In this document: positions 46,578 through 59,500 of the stretch, piece by piece
Position numbering within the stretch: position 1 is the stretch's first letter
How the letters are laid out: each line of letters begins with the position of its first letter
Assembly: GCA_905221605.1 (NCBI GenBank)
Contig: CAJNDS010002207.1
Coordinates: 324,501 to 388,500, forward strand
Origin: Symbiodinium natans
Taxonomy: Eukaryota > Sar > Dinophyceae > Suessiales > Symbiodiniaceae
DNA length: 64,000 nucleotides
Direction: 5' to 3'
Notes under the pieces: model-generated
What the model was told of the DNA's origin: nothing
The model's database searches: none
The model's input: the letters and a program-made list of their open reading frames with translations, nothing else
Program-made: the position numbers and the translations under genes

Positions 46578-49500
46578 TTAGCTCGCGAAGCGGGCGGGCA
46601 TTCGTTCGATCGCCGCGGCGCTTCGCCAGGCGTGTTTAAAAAAGCCCGTAGACCTTCTGCCACAAACCCTAGGCGATATCCGATATCTTAGCACTCTTGT
46701 ATTCTGCACAGGATGGTGTTTAGGGAGCGAGCGTCTTCGACCTTCAAAGCCACAAGGATTGCTTGCGAATCTCGATTGGCAGGGCAGGCTGAGCAAGTTG
46801 ACTGGCAACTCCCTGAGGGCAAGACCTTGAGTCGTTTTGAAGAGCCCCCGTCGAATCGAGATCCCGAATCCTTGCCTCGTGCGAGAGTGAGAGTGGAAGC
46901 GTTGTAAAGTGGAGCCCTGTGTTCCCTTCGAGGCGCGAGCGGGCAGCGACTCCAATGCTGGACGCCTTCGAGGCAGGGTCACAGAGCGTTGTTGTTCCAA
47001 TCTCCGGGTGCTTGCCTTTACCTTTACTTTGTTTAGGGTGGTCATGCAGGATGATGTGCGGGTTGGATTCGGGTTTCGAGATGAGGTGCGCATGCATCAG
47101 TTCGGAAACGAAAATACTGGCTTACACAGTGAGAGTCCATGGTACACTTGCTTTTCCAACCCTCAGGCTTGCCGAGAAGTGTGAGGAGATTAAGCTGAAG
47201 ACCCAAACCTGAGTTTGCTGCCCCGTAGACACAACAGGAGCCCGAAATTTAGCTGAACTGTTGCGACTCAAGTCGCATGAATAAAGGGGCGCCTGGACAT
47301 GAGCCGGACATGCTCAGTCATCAGGACCTTGAGATGTGCCTATGTCCACCTTTTTACCCATAACCCGAAACCGAACCTAAACCCTTGCTGCATCACATCC
47401 GCACATGTCAAAGCCCAAACGAAGGAGGACCCTGGCCAGGCAAAACTTGGATAATAACCTGAAGCACGTTGCTCCTCCAAATTGCCACGTGCATGAGAAG
47501 CCCTCTCACCCTGAACCCCTTAAAATCCTGAACACCAAAAGGCTCTGACGAGGATGCCTGGCTGCCTGCCCTTCTCTCTTTGTGGCCAGGCAGCGCTAAG
47601 TGTGTTTTGTTTTGGAATTCCTCTGCAAGTAGGTTCGAGGTTTCGGGGCCGGAAACAACAGGAGTTATTCAAAGTGGCTTTACAGACGGTGGGGTAGCCT
47701 TTTCTGCCAGCTATCTTGACGATGTTGGGGTGCTTAAGGCCAGGCGTCATGCAACACAGGACCCGAGTCTCAGGCGATGAAGCCGAGCGACTCGACATGT
47801 CCGGCTTCACTGAGGAGCTTTTCAGCTGAAATCTCCCTCGATTGCTCTGCCACGGTTTACCGCAGAAAGGCATCCCCACTCGAGGGAAGCGGATGCGCTC
47901 TGGATCGCTCTGGCATGGCGGAGGTTCTGCGACACAGGAGCTGAAGCAGAGCCACAGCCCTCACATTCCAGCGCTCGCCGCGACTCCGCACCCTGCAGCG
48001 CTAAGCCCCCCAAACCCTTCAGCGCAGGCAGCCCGCATTACACTTACACTTCAGCGACTATGTAGGGGCATAAGGGACATTGGGCCCAGGGGGCAAAGCC
48101 CAGCCATTGAAAATCATTGGATTGAATCCGGAGCCTCTCTCAGGCATCGGCAAGCCCAGGGTTCCGACGCCTCTGCGGCAGGGATGCTGGAGCGTGTGGA
48201 CCTCGAAGGGTGTTGAGAGGAGGGTTTTAAGGGGAGGTTCTCGCTTTGCTAGAGAAAGCTTGGGGAATTTGTGGCCTTTGCTCCGAAAGGAATCCTGGGC
48301 TTCCAAATTGTTGTAGTGCGATGTGCTCCAGCTTCGTGGGTTGGATGGGTGGGGCACACAGGTGCTCTCCAAAATCCCCTGACCACCATTTCCCTGTTCA
48401 TCGTGTCTCTTTCTTTGTCGCTGTTACATACAAATTTGTAATCAGGCTATCCAGTAGCAATCCCATTTATACCATGCGTGTACCGTCGACACACCTGCTC
48501 GTGTGCTACTGTTGAGGCTTTTGAATGTCTCATATACGTTTCCGGACCATCTTCCACGCTGGTGCAGAATTGTTGCTTTGCGGTTGTGAAGCAATACACA
48601 CGAAATTCCATTCCCAATCTCACGACCCCCACTGCAGCACTGGCTGCCCCAGGTGTGGACCAGTCGGCGTACATGCTCTCCCGAGGAACCCTGTCGCCAT
48701 GTAAGTACGGGCATTAATACTGTACCGGTGTTGCATCATGATATCTACTTGTGTAGGTCCTTGATGTAGGAGTTGTGCACGAACTTTGGGTCTTGCAGGG
48801 GGGCTTAGGAAAGTCTTGGCGGACATGCTTGTGTTTAGGAATTCCATGCCTTTGGTGTCATGAAGATTCTGAGATTTGAGTGAAGGCGAATCTCACCCAG
48901 GCAGCATGCGTCCCTGACATCCCCTGTCAGATTGTCCAAATGCCATTTCCAAGTCTCGATTTTTCAAGCTTAGGGTAAGAAGATCCAAAAGCAGAGCCGT
49001 CACGTGTAAGGTACCTTTATGGCCGGGCTTCGTGGCCCTGAAGTCTTGGCCACTTGGCTGAATCTCAAGTTTCCGTCCCGGTCGAGGATGAGTTCTGATG
49101 GTGGTTATTAGCGAGGGCAGGTGTGCGGAATTCACTGGGGTTGAAAGGGAGAGTATTTGGCACCATCCCCCTTTATTGCTCCAATATGCTCCAATCCTAG
49201 CATCCACACCAAAATGCTTGGACACCAAGCCCGGAATGATCCTTAGGTCGCACTCCGCAGCTGCCCTTCTGCCATATCCCAAATGTCCAAAGCCCTACAC
49301 CAAGAAAATCCCTTCAAGCTAACAAAAAGAAGGCGGCCTTGGGACGTTCCACAGATGCCTTGTGGGCTGACCTGGCCCTGGCTACTTGGACCTCGAAGCC
49401 TTAAAGGGCGGGGGGCCCCACTGGGGGCCTTACGGTACCGTCATTTGTCCAGTTGGTTGGGAGCTTCTTCTCTCGATTTCTGACCATGATTCTCTCGGTG

Positions 49501-52500
49501 GGTTGACAGCAGGGTATCTTGATTTGCGACGGGTACTCAGGTACGAACAGCACTAAACGCTAAACTCCGCATGGCCCTAAGCGTTTTTTGGAATAGGGCG
49601 GGCTGGGGGGGTATGCCTGTCAACCCGAACCCCAAAGCCAAACCTGAAGTGCTAGGTGCAACCTTAAACCCTGAACCTACCCCCCCCCGCCCAGCCCCAG
49701 ATCCTAGACCCTAAAAGCCCTATAAGCCCTAGGCCTAAAGGGTTCTTCAAGGCATGGCCTTGCAGGAGGGCAGAGGGTGGAGCCTTTATCGCTTTGGATA
49801 TCGGGCTTCTGGCTTGTCCGAGTCGTGAGGTAGAAACAGGTACAATACTTTGTCCTTTGAGAGGTGTGGAATCCCGACCGCCAAACGACCAAGAAACAAG
49901 ACAAGCGTGGACAAAACGTACCGGCAGACGGTCAGACAAGCAAGCACGCAAGCAAACGAACAGGCCAAGAAACACATGTCCTTAAACACGGAAGGTCTCC
50001 AAGCCACCCAGCTGTAGCTTAATCACATCTTCGGAGGTGAAGAGCAGGCTGCCAGAGAGCGCCCACGGGGCTTGCGATGCCTTGCGGACGGAGCTGCAGG
50101 TTCCTGCCGGGAGTGTCCCCAGAGCAGCGGAAGAGCCTGTAAGAGTTTGTTGCAGGTTCATGTCTGGGGCTTTGGCTTCTAGATTGGCTTGACGTGTCCT
50201 TGAATTCCCATGACTTACATACTCCTAAGCCTAGACTTTCCCTTATATGTTATATAGAGGAACTGCTCCCAGCCAACCCTGTGAGGCGGCACTGCAGCGC
50301 GCCACCTTGCGATGCACCGCATGGGCCGCCTTGCGGAGTCAGGGCTGGCAGGGGCTTCTCTAGGGCTCGACTCTCCCCTTTACTCCCCAAATTCTTAAGT
50401 CTTTCGTTTTGCTGCGTCCTTGCCCTTTGTGGCATGTTGGGCAGCACTAGGACAGCCACCCTTTTTACGAAGAATTTCTGAGGCCCTGCTCTCTGACAAG
50501 AAGTTCAGGAAACAGACGCTCCTGGCCCTCAGCTTACTGCTTTGCTTGCGAACTTGCATTTGTTTGCATGTCCGGTTGTGCAGGGTTGAGAAAGCACCAA
50601 AGCACACGTCGCCAAATTCCTCAGAGTCGAAACTTGTGTACAGTCAAGGACAAGGCCAAGGCAGTGCAGTCAACCACCGGAGCCTTCCCGGCTCAGTTTG
50701 TAGCTTCGGGTCGGCTATACCCCGATCATGGAAATTGCAATTTAGATTATTGGTCTAACGGTTGGACGCTTGCTGATTCTGGATACTCGCGCCTGTATCC
50801 GAACTGTATTCCTAGGGGAGAACATTGGCTACCATGGGCTGACCTCCTGGACCTTGTACTTCAATGATACGTATATCTGCATCTGAAGTTGCAGTTGCAG
50901 ATCCCGCAACTCAAGAGGCACTTCCAACACAGTTCCAATGCTTTTGTTCGTGCACGCTCCAGCACAGGGAGACCTGAACTTGTGAAATCAGCTGATTTTG
51001 TCTCGGGCGAACGGCTCTATCAGTACCTATCTTTCATGCCTCAAAACCCTCTCTGCCGAACACCTTTGCAGTGATGCTTAATTGGTGTTGTCAGTTTTCC
51101 ACAATCTCCCTCGTAAGCTTGGACCTGAAGATTCTGAAACCATGAACTCCCCTCACCCCAAAGCCCAGATTAGACTCACAAATACCATTCTGAGAATGTT
51201 TGGCCAGGCGCCCCTTCGGCTTCTGCCGTCCTCATCTCTGCCCAACTTGTCCGCATTGCCAAAGTGTCCAGCACAGACTGTGGACCGCGGGGCGGGCTCT
51301 GCAGTGTTCTTAAGGGAGATCAGGGATGTTCAGGATCTATAGGTTGTTACAGGGTTCAGGCCGGCACGTCAGGAGTTAGGTGCTGAGTCCGGCGTAAACA
51401 GTCTTAACAATAGGCAAATGCCGAATCCCACAGATGCAGAAGAAGGCTTGCGAGTTGATTTCTAAATCAGATTCGGAGGGTCAGCTTGCGGGTTTTGGGC
51501 GTCGTAACACGAAGTAATACTAAAGCTTCAACCTGTTGATTCATTGGTCTAGGTCCAAGAGTGTTGGGAGATGTTGCGTCATCCTATCTAAGCCTCGTTT
51601 CTGCAGAGAATGCAGGAGTGCGAAGCCGCAGTGCGGCTGGCTGAAAAGCAGCATAAGAAGCTGGTCTTGGCTGCCTGGCCCACTCACTGCTTCAGTTTGG
51701 GGATGTTTAGCGTGTGGGATCGTGTGGGGGTGCTGGCAGGGTGAGGGACTTCGAGGCTTCAGGCTTCCGCTTCTTGACTCGGGGAGTTCAAGACACAGAG
51801 CAAGTACAGGGCATCCAGGACTTAAGGTTTCGGGCTTCTGCTTTCTGTGCCTGAAGTAGCGGACTTCTGGCCGAGGGCCTAATGTTTTGCGGTTGCGGGC
51901 AGCAGTGAAAGCCACAGTCACAAATGTCAATGGCCATCCTAAAGCTGCACTCTGCAACAGCATGAACCGTCCTCAACTTGCCATCCGCGTACATGGACAC
52001 TATATCCGAGCACCGACTGCAAGCCCAGCAAGTCTCGGTACCATTGCATGGGCTCAAAGGCGGGCACATGGGCTCTGACACCATGGACATGGCAACATAT
52101 GGCATACGGCAACGAAAGCCAGTTGATTCTTAAAAACAGCAGCCTGGGCCATTTGCCGAGCCGCGAGAATGAAAAAGCCAGTCAGAGTGAATCCAAGCAA
52201 CGGGAGCCTCAGGCTGCCCTGGACAAGCTGCGACTCACAACTCACACGGGGCGGCCCTTAGATCTCTTAGGCTCAGTAGGAGGAATCTGCCTGGCTATAG
52301 GGTTCTGACCTCGGCCTCGTGGATCCGCTTGAATGGCGTGCCGCTGGCAAGACCTCCTCACAGAGTTGACGGACGAGCTGCGCCGTTCCTCGTCGTTGCA
52401 AGTAGTACAAGGTAGTGTGCGTGTGAAGTTGTTCAGCGTCTCTAGCGGCTCTCGTGTCATGGCAGCTATACATGCATCATGCCTCGTCAGGTCGACGCTT

Positions 52501-53239
52501 GATGTGTACAAGCTACCAAAACTATGCGCTTATCCCACCAGTGCTTCTCTGCGTCTTGAGAAACACAAGACACCGTGGCAGCCAAACACTGGCCATAGCC
52601 AAGGACTTTCTGCACAACTGGAGTCCTTGGAGCTCGAGAATGAGAAGCTTGCCTTTTTCGGCGGAGTAGGCTCAGCAGATTTACAGTAGTGCAGCTACAG
52701 CAGGTAGTTCGAACGGCGGATCATCTGTTTTTTGCTGATGAACCCTTCGGTTTATGATTCCTTCAAACACGACAGCAGACAACTGAACCCGAGCCAGCCT
52801 AACCGTTAGCCTAACCGTGATAGCAGAAGACGGGGTCCCCCTAAGAGCGACTAAAAACTCAAAGGACCTCACTATGAAGGCACCCGTCTGGCGAAAGACG
52901 TAATTAGCAACATCGCCTTCCAGTTTACCACCTTCATGATAGGAGGATTGGCTTGGCAACTTTTCCTTCGAGGTGAAAACCCTACCTCTTTTCTTGCAAG
53001 GCTTGGGAGAATGTTTTGGGTGCCTTGAATGTTTATGTGCCAAACTGCAGGTTCATTTGTACAAGAGCCGGTTTCTACAGCTCTCCAGACTGTGCTACCT
53101 GGCACACTGCAAGTTGACTAGCATCAGCTGTGTGCAGCTGGCCGAAGCCTTTAAAACCCCGAACTCCACACGAGCCTGAAGGCTGTACCGTTCTATCAAA
53201 CGCGAACAAAAAAAGGAACGTTTCTGTCAAGTCACTCTG

Positions 53240-53300
53240 ATGTGAAAACTCCGTGAAAACCTGTAAAAACCTGTGAAAACCACGTGAAAACTTATGAAAG
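53240..53300 (+). repeat. CTGTGAAAAC short tandem repeat
   Basis: Six near-copies of a 10-12 base GTGAAAAC(C) unit follow one another (GTGAAAACTCC, GTGAAAACCT, GTAAAAACCT, GTGAAAACCAC, GTGAAAACTT, ATGAAAGC). No gene is evident in it. Confidence 0.6.
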
Positions 53301-53825
53301 CGTCATGCTGACTATTCTTGAGAAAAATCGGCATTTTGCATTTGAAACGTCATTTCTGGCCTCTTTTAGAGACCGATTTGTGGACCATGTCAATTTTCGC
53401 TCTTTCCACAAAAGCTCTCTCGAACGCTGTGACATTCATGTGGCAGGTCCAGGTCGTGTTGTAAGTTGTCTTTCGATGTTCTGTGCTGGACAGGTGTTTT
53501 CCAACGTGCAAGGGTTTTTTTGCTGGGTTCGACATGTTTAGTCAGGCTTGTCGTAACTTTCTGTGCTGAGATTGGTTTGTCTTACTTAGTCTTGTGCGCT
53601 TTTTCCCGGCCAAGTTGTGAAATCACGCCATTGGCATGTCAAAACTTAATTCCCCCGAGACGGGATGGAAAACTTCGGGTCGGATTTGGAGGGTTTTAAG
53701 ATTTAGAGCCCAATTTGGCTAGCCTCTGCCTCAGCTATTGCTAGTTGTGTGGATTCTTGCCCGGCAGTGTTCGAACGGGCCTGGATGCAAAGAGCCCTAG
53801 TGGCCCAGCCAAAAATCACAGTGCT

Positions 53826-53839
53826 CCCCCCCCCCCCCC
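53826..53839 (+). repeat. Run of 14 C
   Basis: Homopolymer. A similar run of 13 C is at 55702-55714. Confidence 0.8.
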
Positions 53840-55859
53840 AACGCCAATCGCCGAAGAAATGCCTTACAAAGATCCTGGAGTTGTTTACGCTGAAGCCTCG
53901 GGTGAAGCTTGCAATCCGCATCCTGATTCCTAAGGTTTGGGGGCTCTAGGCCTTGAAGCGAAGCCTGACTGGCCCCGTGTGCACCAACCCCCACCCCGAG
54001 GAAGCTCAGGGAGCCGCTAGCACCAGACAAGGCTTCTGGTGCTCAAAAAGGGGCTTGGGGTTCTGGAGCTTCAGGCGGTAAAAAGGTGAATGAGGTTCAG
54101 TTTCTTTCTCAGCTGGATTTAGCACCGTAGACCCCAGGCGCGTGTAACCCGTCCAATTGAATTTTCCATGGGGTTGAGGAGCTTTACAAGTGAGGGACAT
54201 GGAAGTGGGATGGGCGGAGTTTAAGATTTTTCGGGCTCACCGAGACGCATGTTTTGAAGGGCCCTCTAAAATCAATAAATATTCTTCTTGACTTGAGTGT
54301 GGAAAAGGAGAGAAGCAGATCTCGAGTCCTGAAGCCTTGTGAGAGACCCTCAAAATCCCCAAATTATCCTTAAAATCCTTAAAATCCTCCCCCGAAGTCG
54401 AAACGCCAACCCTGTACAGCCTAAACTTTCCTGAGCCTCTTTTTTGAGCCTTACAGCCCATCGGACCCGAAGTGTGCCGCGGAGGCCTGGACTGGGGCTC
54501 CTTACCCTCAGCGATGTCCAGATCTTCCCACGCGAAGGCATCTTTGGTTCATTTGGGTTGGCTTGCCCGGCTTGAATTTTCTCTGCTAAGCCAGCCGATA
54601 GGGTCTTTGAAGAGTTAGGGTTTCAGATAAGCGGGTCAGTGGTCGAATGTTTTGGGAGCGTTTGGTTTCTGGAGCAAGGCGGTAGTTAGAGCCGCACATC
54701 AAGCCAAACCCAAGCGGATTCTCGAACCCAGCCGCAAACATTTATTGAGCGAAGGCCGTCATCGACAAGCTCCGGGTGGGATCCCCAGAGGTTTGTTTCG
54801 TTGTAGGGGGCATGGGTGGCAGATCGTTCTTGACTTTGGATTGAGTTCTTCAGGGCTGCTCAATTATACCGGTGTCTGGACAGGACCTTTTTTGCCTGAC
54901 CATCGTATGACGAGCAAGAAGCGCATTTGCAGCTGTCCTATTGCTTCCGGCCCCTGGCATTTCCAAAGCTGCATCGGAACAGGAATGCGATCAGAGAGCC
55001 TTTTTTTGGCAGAGCCTTTCACAATTTGTTCACGTCAGGCGATATTCTGTAGCCTCCTTCAATGGTCCTTGACCCGAAGGCTCCGCGAAGGCCTCAACAC
55101 CCGACCTCGTGACTTGTCGGTTCCCTCTGCAAGGAGCGGCGGCGAGAATCTTTTGAAAAGCAGCGGCCGCCTTACCTTCTTGTCTGCAAGCACGAATGCT
55201 TCACATAGGCTGCATGGCGTCCCGCCGTTTAGCTTTTCTCTTTTTGGGTGATTGATGCCGCTCATGGATGAGGAATTCGTTGTCCTTCGTTGGAGCGCAA
55301 TTCGATTGTGGTTCTGTACAGAAATGGGTCGATGGAACTGAATACTCCCGTGCATCAGCTTTGCGGTTTGGATGTTCGACAACTCATCCGATTTCTGCAG
55401 CCAAGGTCTACCGTTGGATATCAAAACCGCCAGTCGCACCACCCTCCTTGAAGACCCTACCGCATCAATGGGCGATGAGGTGGGCATGTCAGGCTTACGG
55501 CTTACGCTGTGCTGCGCTGCGGTTCTTGACACAACACCTTATGCTGCACGTTATTGGTAGCCACGTCTTCGGAAGCACTCAGGTAGACCCAGCAAACTTC
55601 TGCACGCATGAAAAAGCCCCCGTAAGGGGTTTTGGAAGCTTCCCTAGTTGCAGATCGTTCCTACCCACCAGAGCCTGATATCAATTTTAAACAGTGGCTC
55701 TCCCCCCCCCCCCCTCCACCTGCAACTGACTGGTGGTGGCTTGCGTTACAATCAGCCTCGGCAGTTGGGTCTTCATACCAAGGCTGGGTAGAGGGCTCAT
55801 CCAATTATGAGCAGCGTTTGTTTTCTAGGAGCAAGGCTACGTAGAGACGCGATCATTGA

Positions 55860-56062
55860 AAGTCGGCCGCGTAGCATTTTGCCTGCAGGGCGTAGGTTTG
55901 CGTAGGGTCCGCGTAGGCAAGTCTATGCAGTATGGGCGCGTAGGTCCGCGTAGGTTGTCTGTGCTTGCCGCGTAGGTCCGCGTAGGTACACGTCAACAAC
56001 ATACTCCGCGCGTAGGTCGCGCGCCTACTAAACATGAGCTGACGCGTAGGCCCGCGTAGGAT
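55860..56062. repeat. CGCGTAGGTC tandem repeat
   Basis: GCGTAGG occurs about a dozen times, often as the pair CGCGTAGGTCCGCGTAGG. Spacers carry short unrelated inserts. It lies about 0.5 kb upstream of channel copy B. The minus-strand open frame over it (repeating Thr-Tyr-Ala) is a repeat product. Confidence 0.65.
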
Positions 56063-56450
56063 ACCCATGCCATTACAACACCCCACACAATGAAAAAAAA
56101 ACTGCTCAATTAGGTTTGAACGAACAATTGTCCCTGAGATGGATCTGAATATTTCGCTTGTGGACGGAGGTTGACGCACTCAAGCCAGCCAGCAGTTTGC
56201 GGAGCGATGCAGCAGAGTCCACTTTGCCAACCTTCTCTGCTGTGACAGAGGCTCGAGTGAGATGCCGTGGGTTTCGGGAAGTTTCAAGATGTGGAAGGTG
56301 GGTGCTTGGGCAAAGCATCCCTGCACCGTTGAGATCAAGAGACCTGGAATCATATGAAAGTAATACGGCGTTGCACCCGCGACCCTCTCGCGGAAGGACT
56401 TGGGAACTGGGTCCCGTGCTTCGGCGCTAATCAAAGCGCCTGAGCTGAAG

Positions 56451-56525
56451 TTTACCGAGACTTGCGAGATAGGGTGCCAGAGTTGATCGAGTTCGTGGTG
56501 ATGCCAGACAAACTTCCGGTGGCGG
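56451..56525 (+). CDS. Candidate 5' exon upstream of channel copy B
   Basis: A short open stretch after an acceptor-like GCTGAAG reads YRDLRDRVPELIEFVVMPDK, with protein-like composition, in a region otherwise full of stops. It is about 280 bases upstream of the S1 exon and on the same strand, so it may belong to the cytoplasmic N-terminus of the channel. It could equally be the end of a different small gene. The next candidate exon starts at 56571. Confidence 0.28.
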
Positions 56526-56570
56526 GCTAGATAAAGTGACAGATGTATGGGCACTTGTGTCCTGTCTCAG

Positions 56571-59500
56571 AGTTCGCAGGAGGAGCGGATGCAGTTCATG
56601 ATAATGCGGGCGCAGAAGACCAAGAACTTTGTGGAACCTGAGCTTGATCAGCCTTTCTTGACACCGTAAACTAGAAAGCGACTTACGGTCATATCATGTT
56701 TGCTGGGAAATATGTGTCGAAGGCCTTAAAGCCATGGTACATCATCAATCCCGACAGCAACGGCTTCGCAAACAGCTGGCAGATGTTGACCATATGCGCT
56801 CTGGGCTTTGTTGCGCTGGTGACGCCTGTGCAGGTGGGCCTGAGTCCTTGAAGGGCGCGCGCGTTGTCGCATTTCAGAAGCACGAAATCGCCCTAGCTGA
56901 TCAACAACGCACGTGGCGCGTGCATTTAACTTCTGATCTGCCCATCTCCAAACCCAGAAACCAAACCGCTAAACCAGGTTGGATTGCTGGAAGTGGAGTT
57001 CGGATTTCTAACAGTGTGCAGTCTCATCGTCGACCTGGTGTACGTGATCGACATGGTGCTACAATTTTTTACGTCCTACCCAAGACGGACCAATCGTGGA
57101 GTTGAGTGGGAAGTTCGACTACCTCGAATCACGATACACTACTTGAAAACTTGGTTCATTCTGGATTTCATGACCTTGATCCCCTTTGACCTCGTAGGCA
57201 GGACTGGGAATTCAGGTTTCGGGGGTTCATATAAGGGTCATGCCTTTGAACCATTTTCTACCATCCCTGCTCTCTGCCTAACATGCACGTCGTGCCCCTG
57301 CCCCAGCTCTCACTTCCGGCGTCGACGATGTCAAGGAGCTGAATGGTGTGAAGGCGATCCGAGTTCTAAGGCTGGTGAAACTGTTTCGGGTGCTGAAGAC
57401 CTCCAAATTCACGCACAGGTACGAGCCGCTTGGCATGAACCGCATGCTTGAAGGGACCTAAAAAGGCTCAATTCCCAGATGATCAATCTCACTCATCGTA
57501 ACCCATGCTTCACAAAGCACGCTGCGAGGAGTCTTAGCTAGTTGGCTATTGAGAAAGATGGCTGTGAATCAAACAGTTTGGCTTGTAGCAGGCCCACCCC
57601 GCGACAAAGTTTGCAACAGAAGGGTCGGTTCCGCGACACGCCCTCCGCGACAAGGCGTTTGTACTTATCCAGCATCTTGTGAGGTTGAGGCGTTGTTTTG
57701 CACATTGTGTTCGGCTCTATAAGCCCCTAAAGCCTAAAGCCTCTCTCGGTAGCCCCTCGATGGCAACGAAAGGTTGTAGCAACAGTTTCGGCATAGAAGT
57801 TTGCAAGCCAATGGTGAACAAGGGTTTATAAGAATACAGGCTGAAGGCCGCGCGACAAAGGTTTGAGGGACGGCGCAGGTCTGCGACAAAGGCGGGTTTT
57901 GATTCACAGCCAGATATCGCGAGACGTCACGACGTTGTGGCAACATGAGTCGTGGAGTTTCTTAAGTCTTTTTCCATTGGCAAATGCAGTAGTTGTTTCG
58001 GCATACTAAGGATCCCATACTCCATCCCGTACCAGCAGGTAACACTGTTCAAGTTTTTGCTGATTCTTCTTTTGGTATGTCATTGGCTGGCATGCGTGTG
58101 GGCACTGACTTTGCAGCTGGTGAGCAGTGACCTGCCGCAGTGGATTGCTGCTCGCCTGAGCCAGAGAGCGATATATTTTAAAGTATATATATATATATAT
58201 ATATATATATTCACATATATATGTATATGTATATAAAGATATTTAGAACTAGAGCGCAAGACACACCACTCCAAACTCTCGAGCCCCCAAGCAGCGAAGC
58301 TCAGGTGGTTCAGCACCAGTACATCTAGTGGCATTCCATTTGTATTCATTTGTCTGTTTAGTCTTTTTGTCGATCCAGCCCTATGCCCATCTAAGGATGA
58401 AGTGGAATCTGAGGACCTCCAGTTCGGCATTCAGACACGGGAGTCCCCCCTCAGCATGTGACCCGATGCATTGGACATTCCCCTCGAAGCCCACACAGCA
58501 GAAGCTGACAAATCCTCCTAAACACGGGGAGCTGAGCCCCCCCAACCCAGGGCGATCTTTCCATTGCGCATTGTTTTTGCTGTTTTTTCACAGGGGGGCT
58601 CAGATGTCTTCAAGTAAAGCTCAGGTACATTGCTTCCTTCTATTTCTGCTGCTACACCATGACATCCGTGGGCTATGGTGATTTTGGACCCAAGAATATC
58701 CTGGAGCGAGTTGTGTGCACCTTCATGGTGATGGTGTCAGGTTTGCTGTGGGCCTACGTTCTGGGACAGGTCTGTGCCATTGTGGCAGACATGAATGCCG
58801 AGAGCCAGGGCTTCAAGCAGAAGATGCACCATCTCAACCAGATGATGCACACACAGTCCATTCCACCGGAGCTGCAGCGCCGAGTCCGGAGCTACTTCCT
58901 GCACAACAGGAGCTGGGCTTGTAACGGCTGAAAAGTCTCCACGAAGGTTTCTCACAGGTGCCCAAAAGACAACATGATCATGCTTTACTCCGCGCGCCCC
59001 CCAAAGCCTACCATGTTACTCGTAAGCCGCAAGCCTGACATTTTTTTCAGGAATCAGGCGATGTACGTCACCCAGCAGCAGCTCCTGGAGAAGATGAGCC
59101 CCCAGTTGCAGGCACACTTGCGCTTTTCGACTTCTGAGTTGAGGGAAGGAGGGTTCCTTAAGGTGTTTCCAGAAGGTTGGGTGCGTTTCGATATGCGCGT
59201 GGGAGTCCAGCTGCAAAGAATTTTCGAAAGGCTGACAATTTCAGGGCTGCACAGTCTGCGTAACACATGCGATGACATGCGATGGGCTTGCCAGTGTCTG
59301 TGTCTGCGTGGCGGTGCCCGCGAAATCCCGACGAGGCATAAACCCAAAACCTACCCGGCGCAGGCGGAGGTTTGCACTGCTTTGACCATGCCGTGGTTGG
59401 AGAAGGTGGGGCCAGAATGAAGCCCTCACTCATCTAACCGTAACCGGCCCGAACCTCCAAAAACTCTTAAAAGGCTTATAGATTTTAATTTATAACTACG

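Larger units (their letters stand above)
46578..56450. other. Ten-kilobase gene-poor interval
   Basis: Frames such as 52333-52689 and 54652-55251 (199 codons) are open but rich in Arg, Ser and Gly without recognisable motifs. Repeats at 53.24, 53.83, 55.70 and 55.86 kb are listed separately. No exon resembling the neighbouring genes was found. Confidence 0.5.

Noticed and set aside
54652-55251. 199-codon plus-strand frame
   Set aside because: Length alone is suggestive, but composition is Ser/Arg/Gly-rich with no domain, and a 157-codon frame overlaps on the other strand.
57307-57460. Copy-B S4 exon reading on to the TAA after MLEGT as a truncated channel
   Set aside because: The homologous point in copy A also reads into a stop. 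In both copies a GC donor (GA before GCYGCTTGG) restores the S5 frame, so an intron is more likely.
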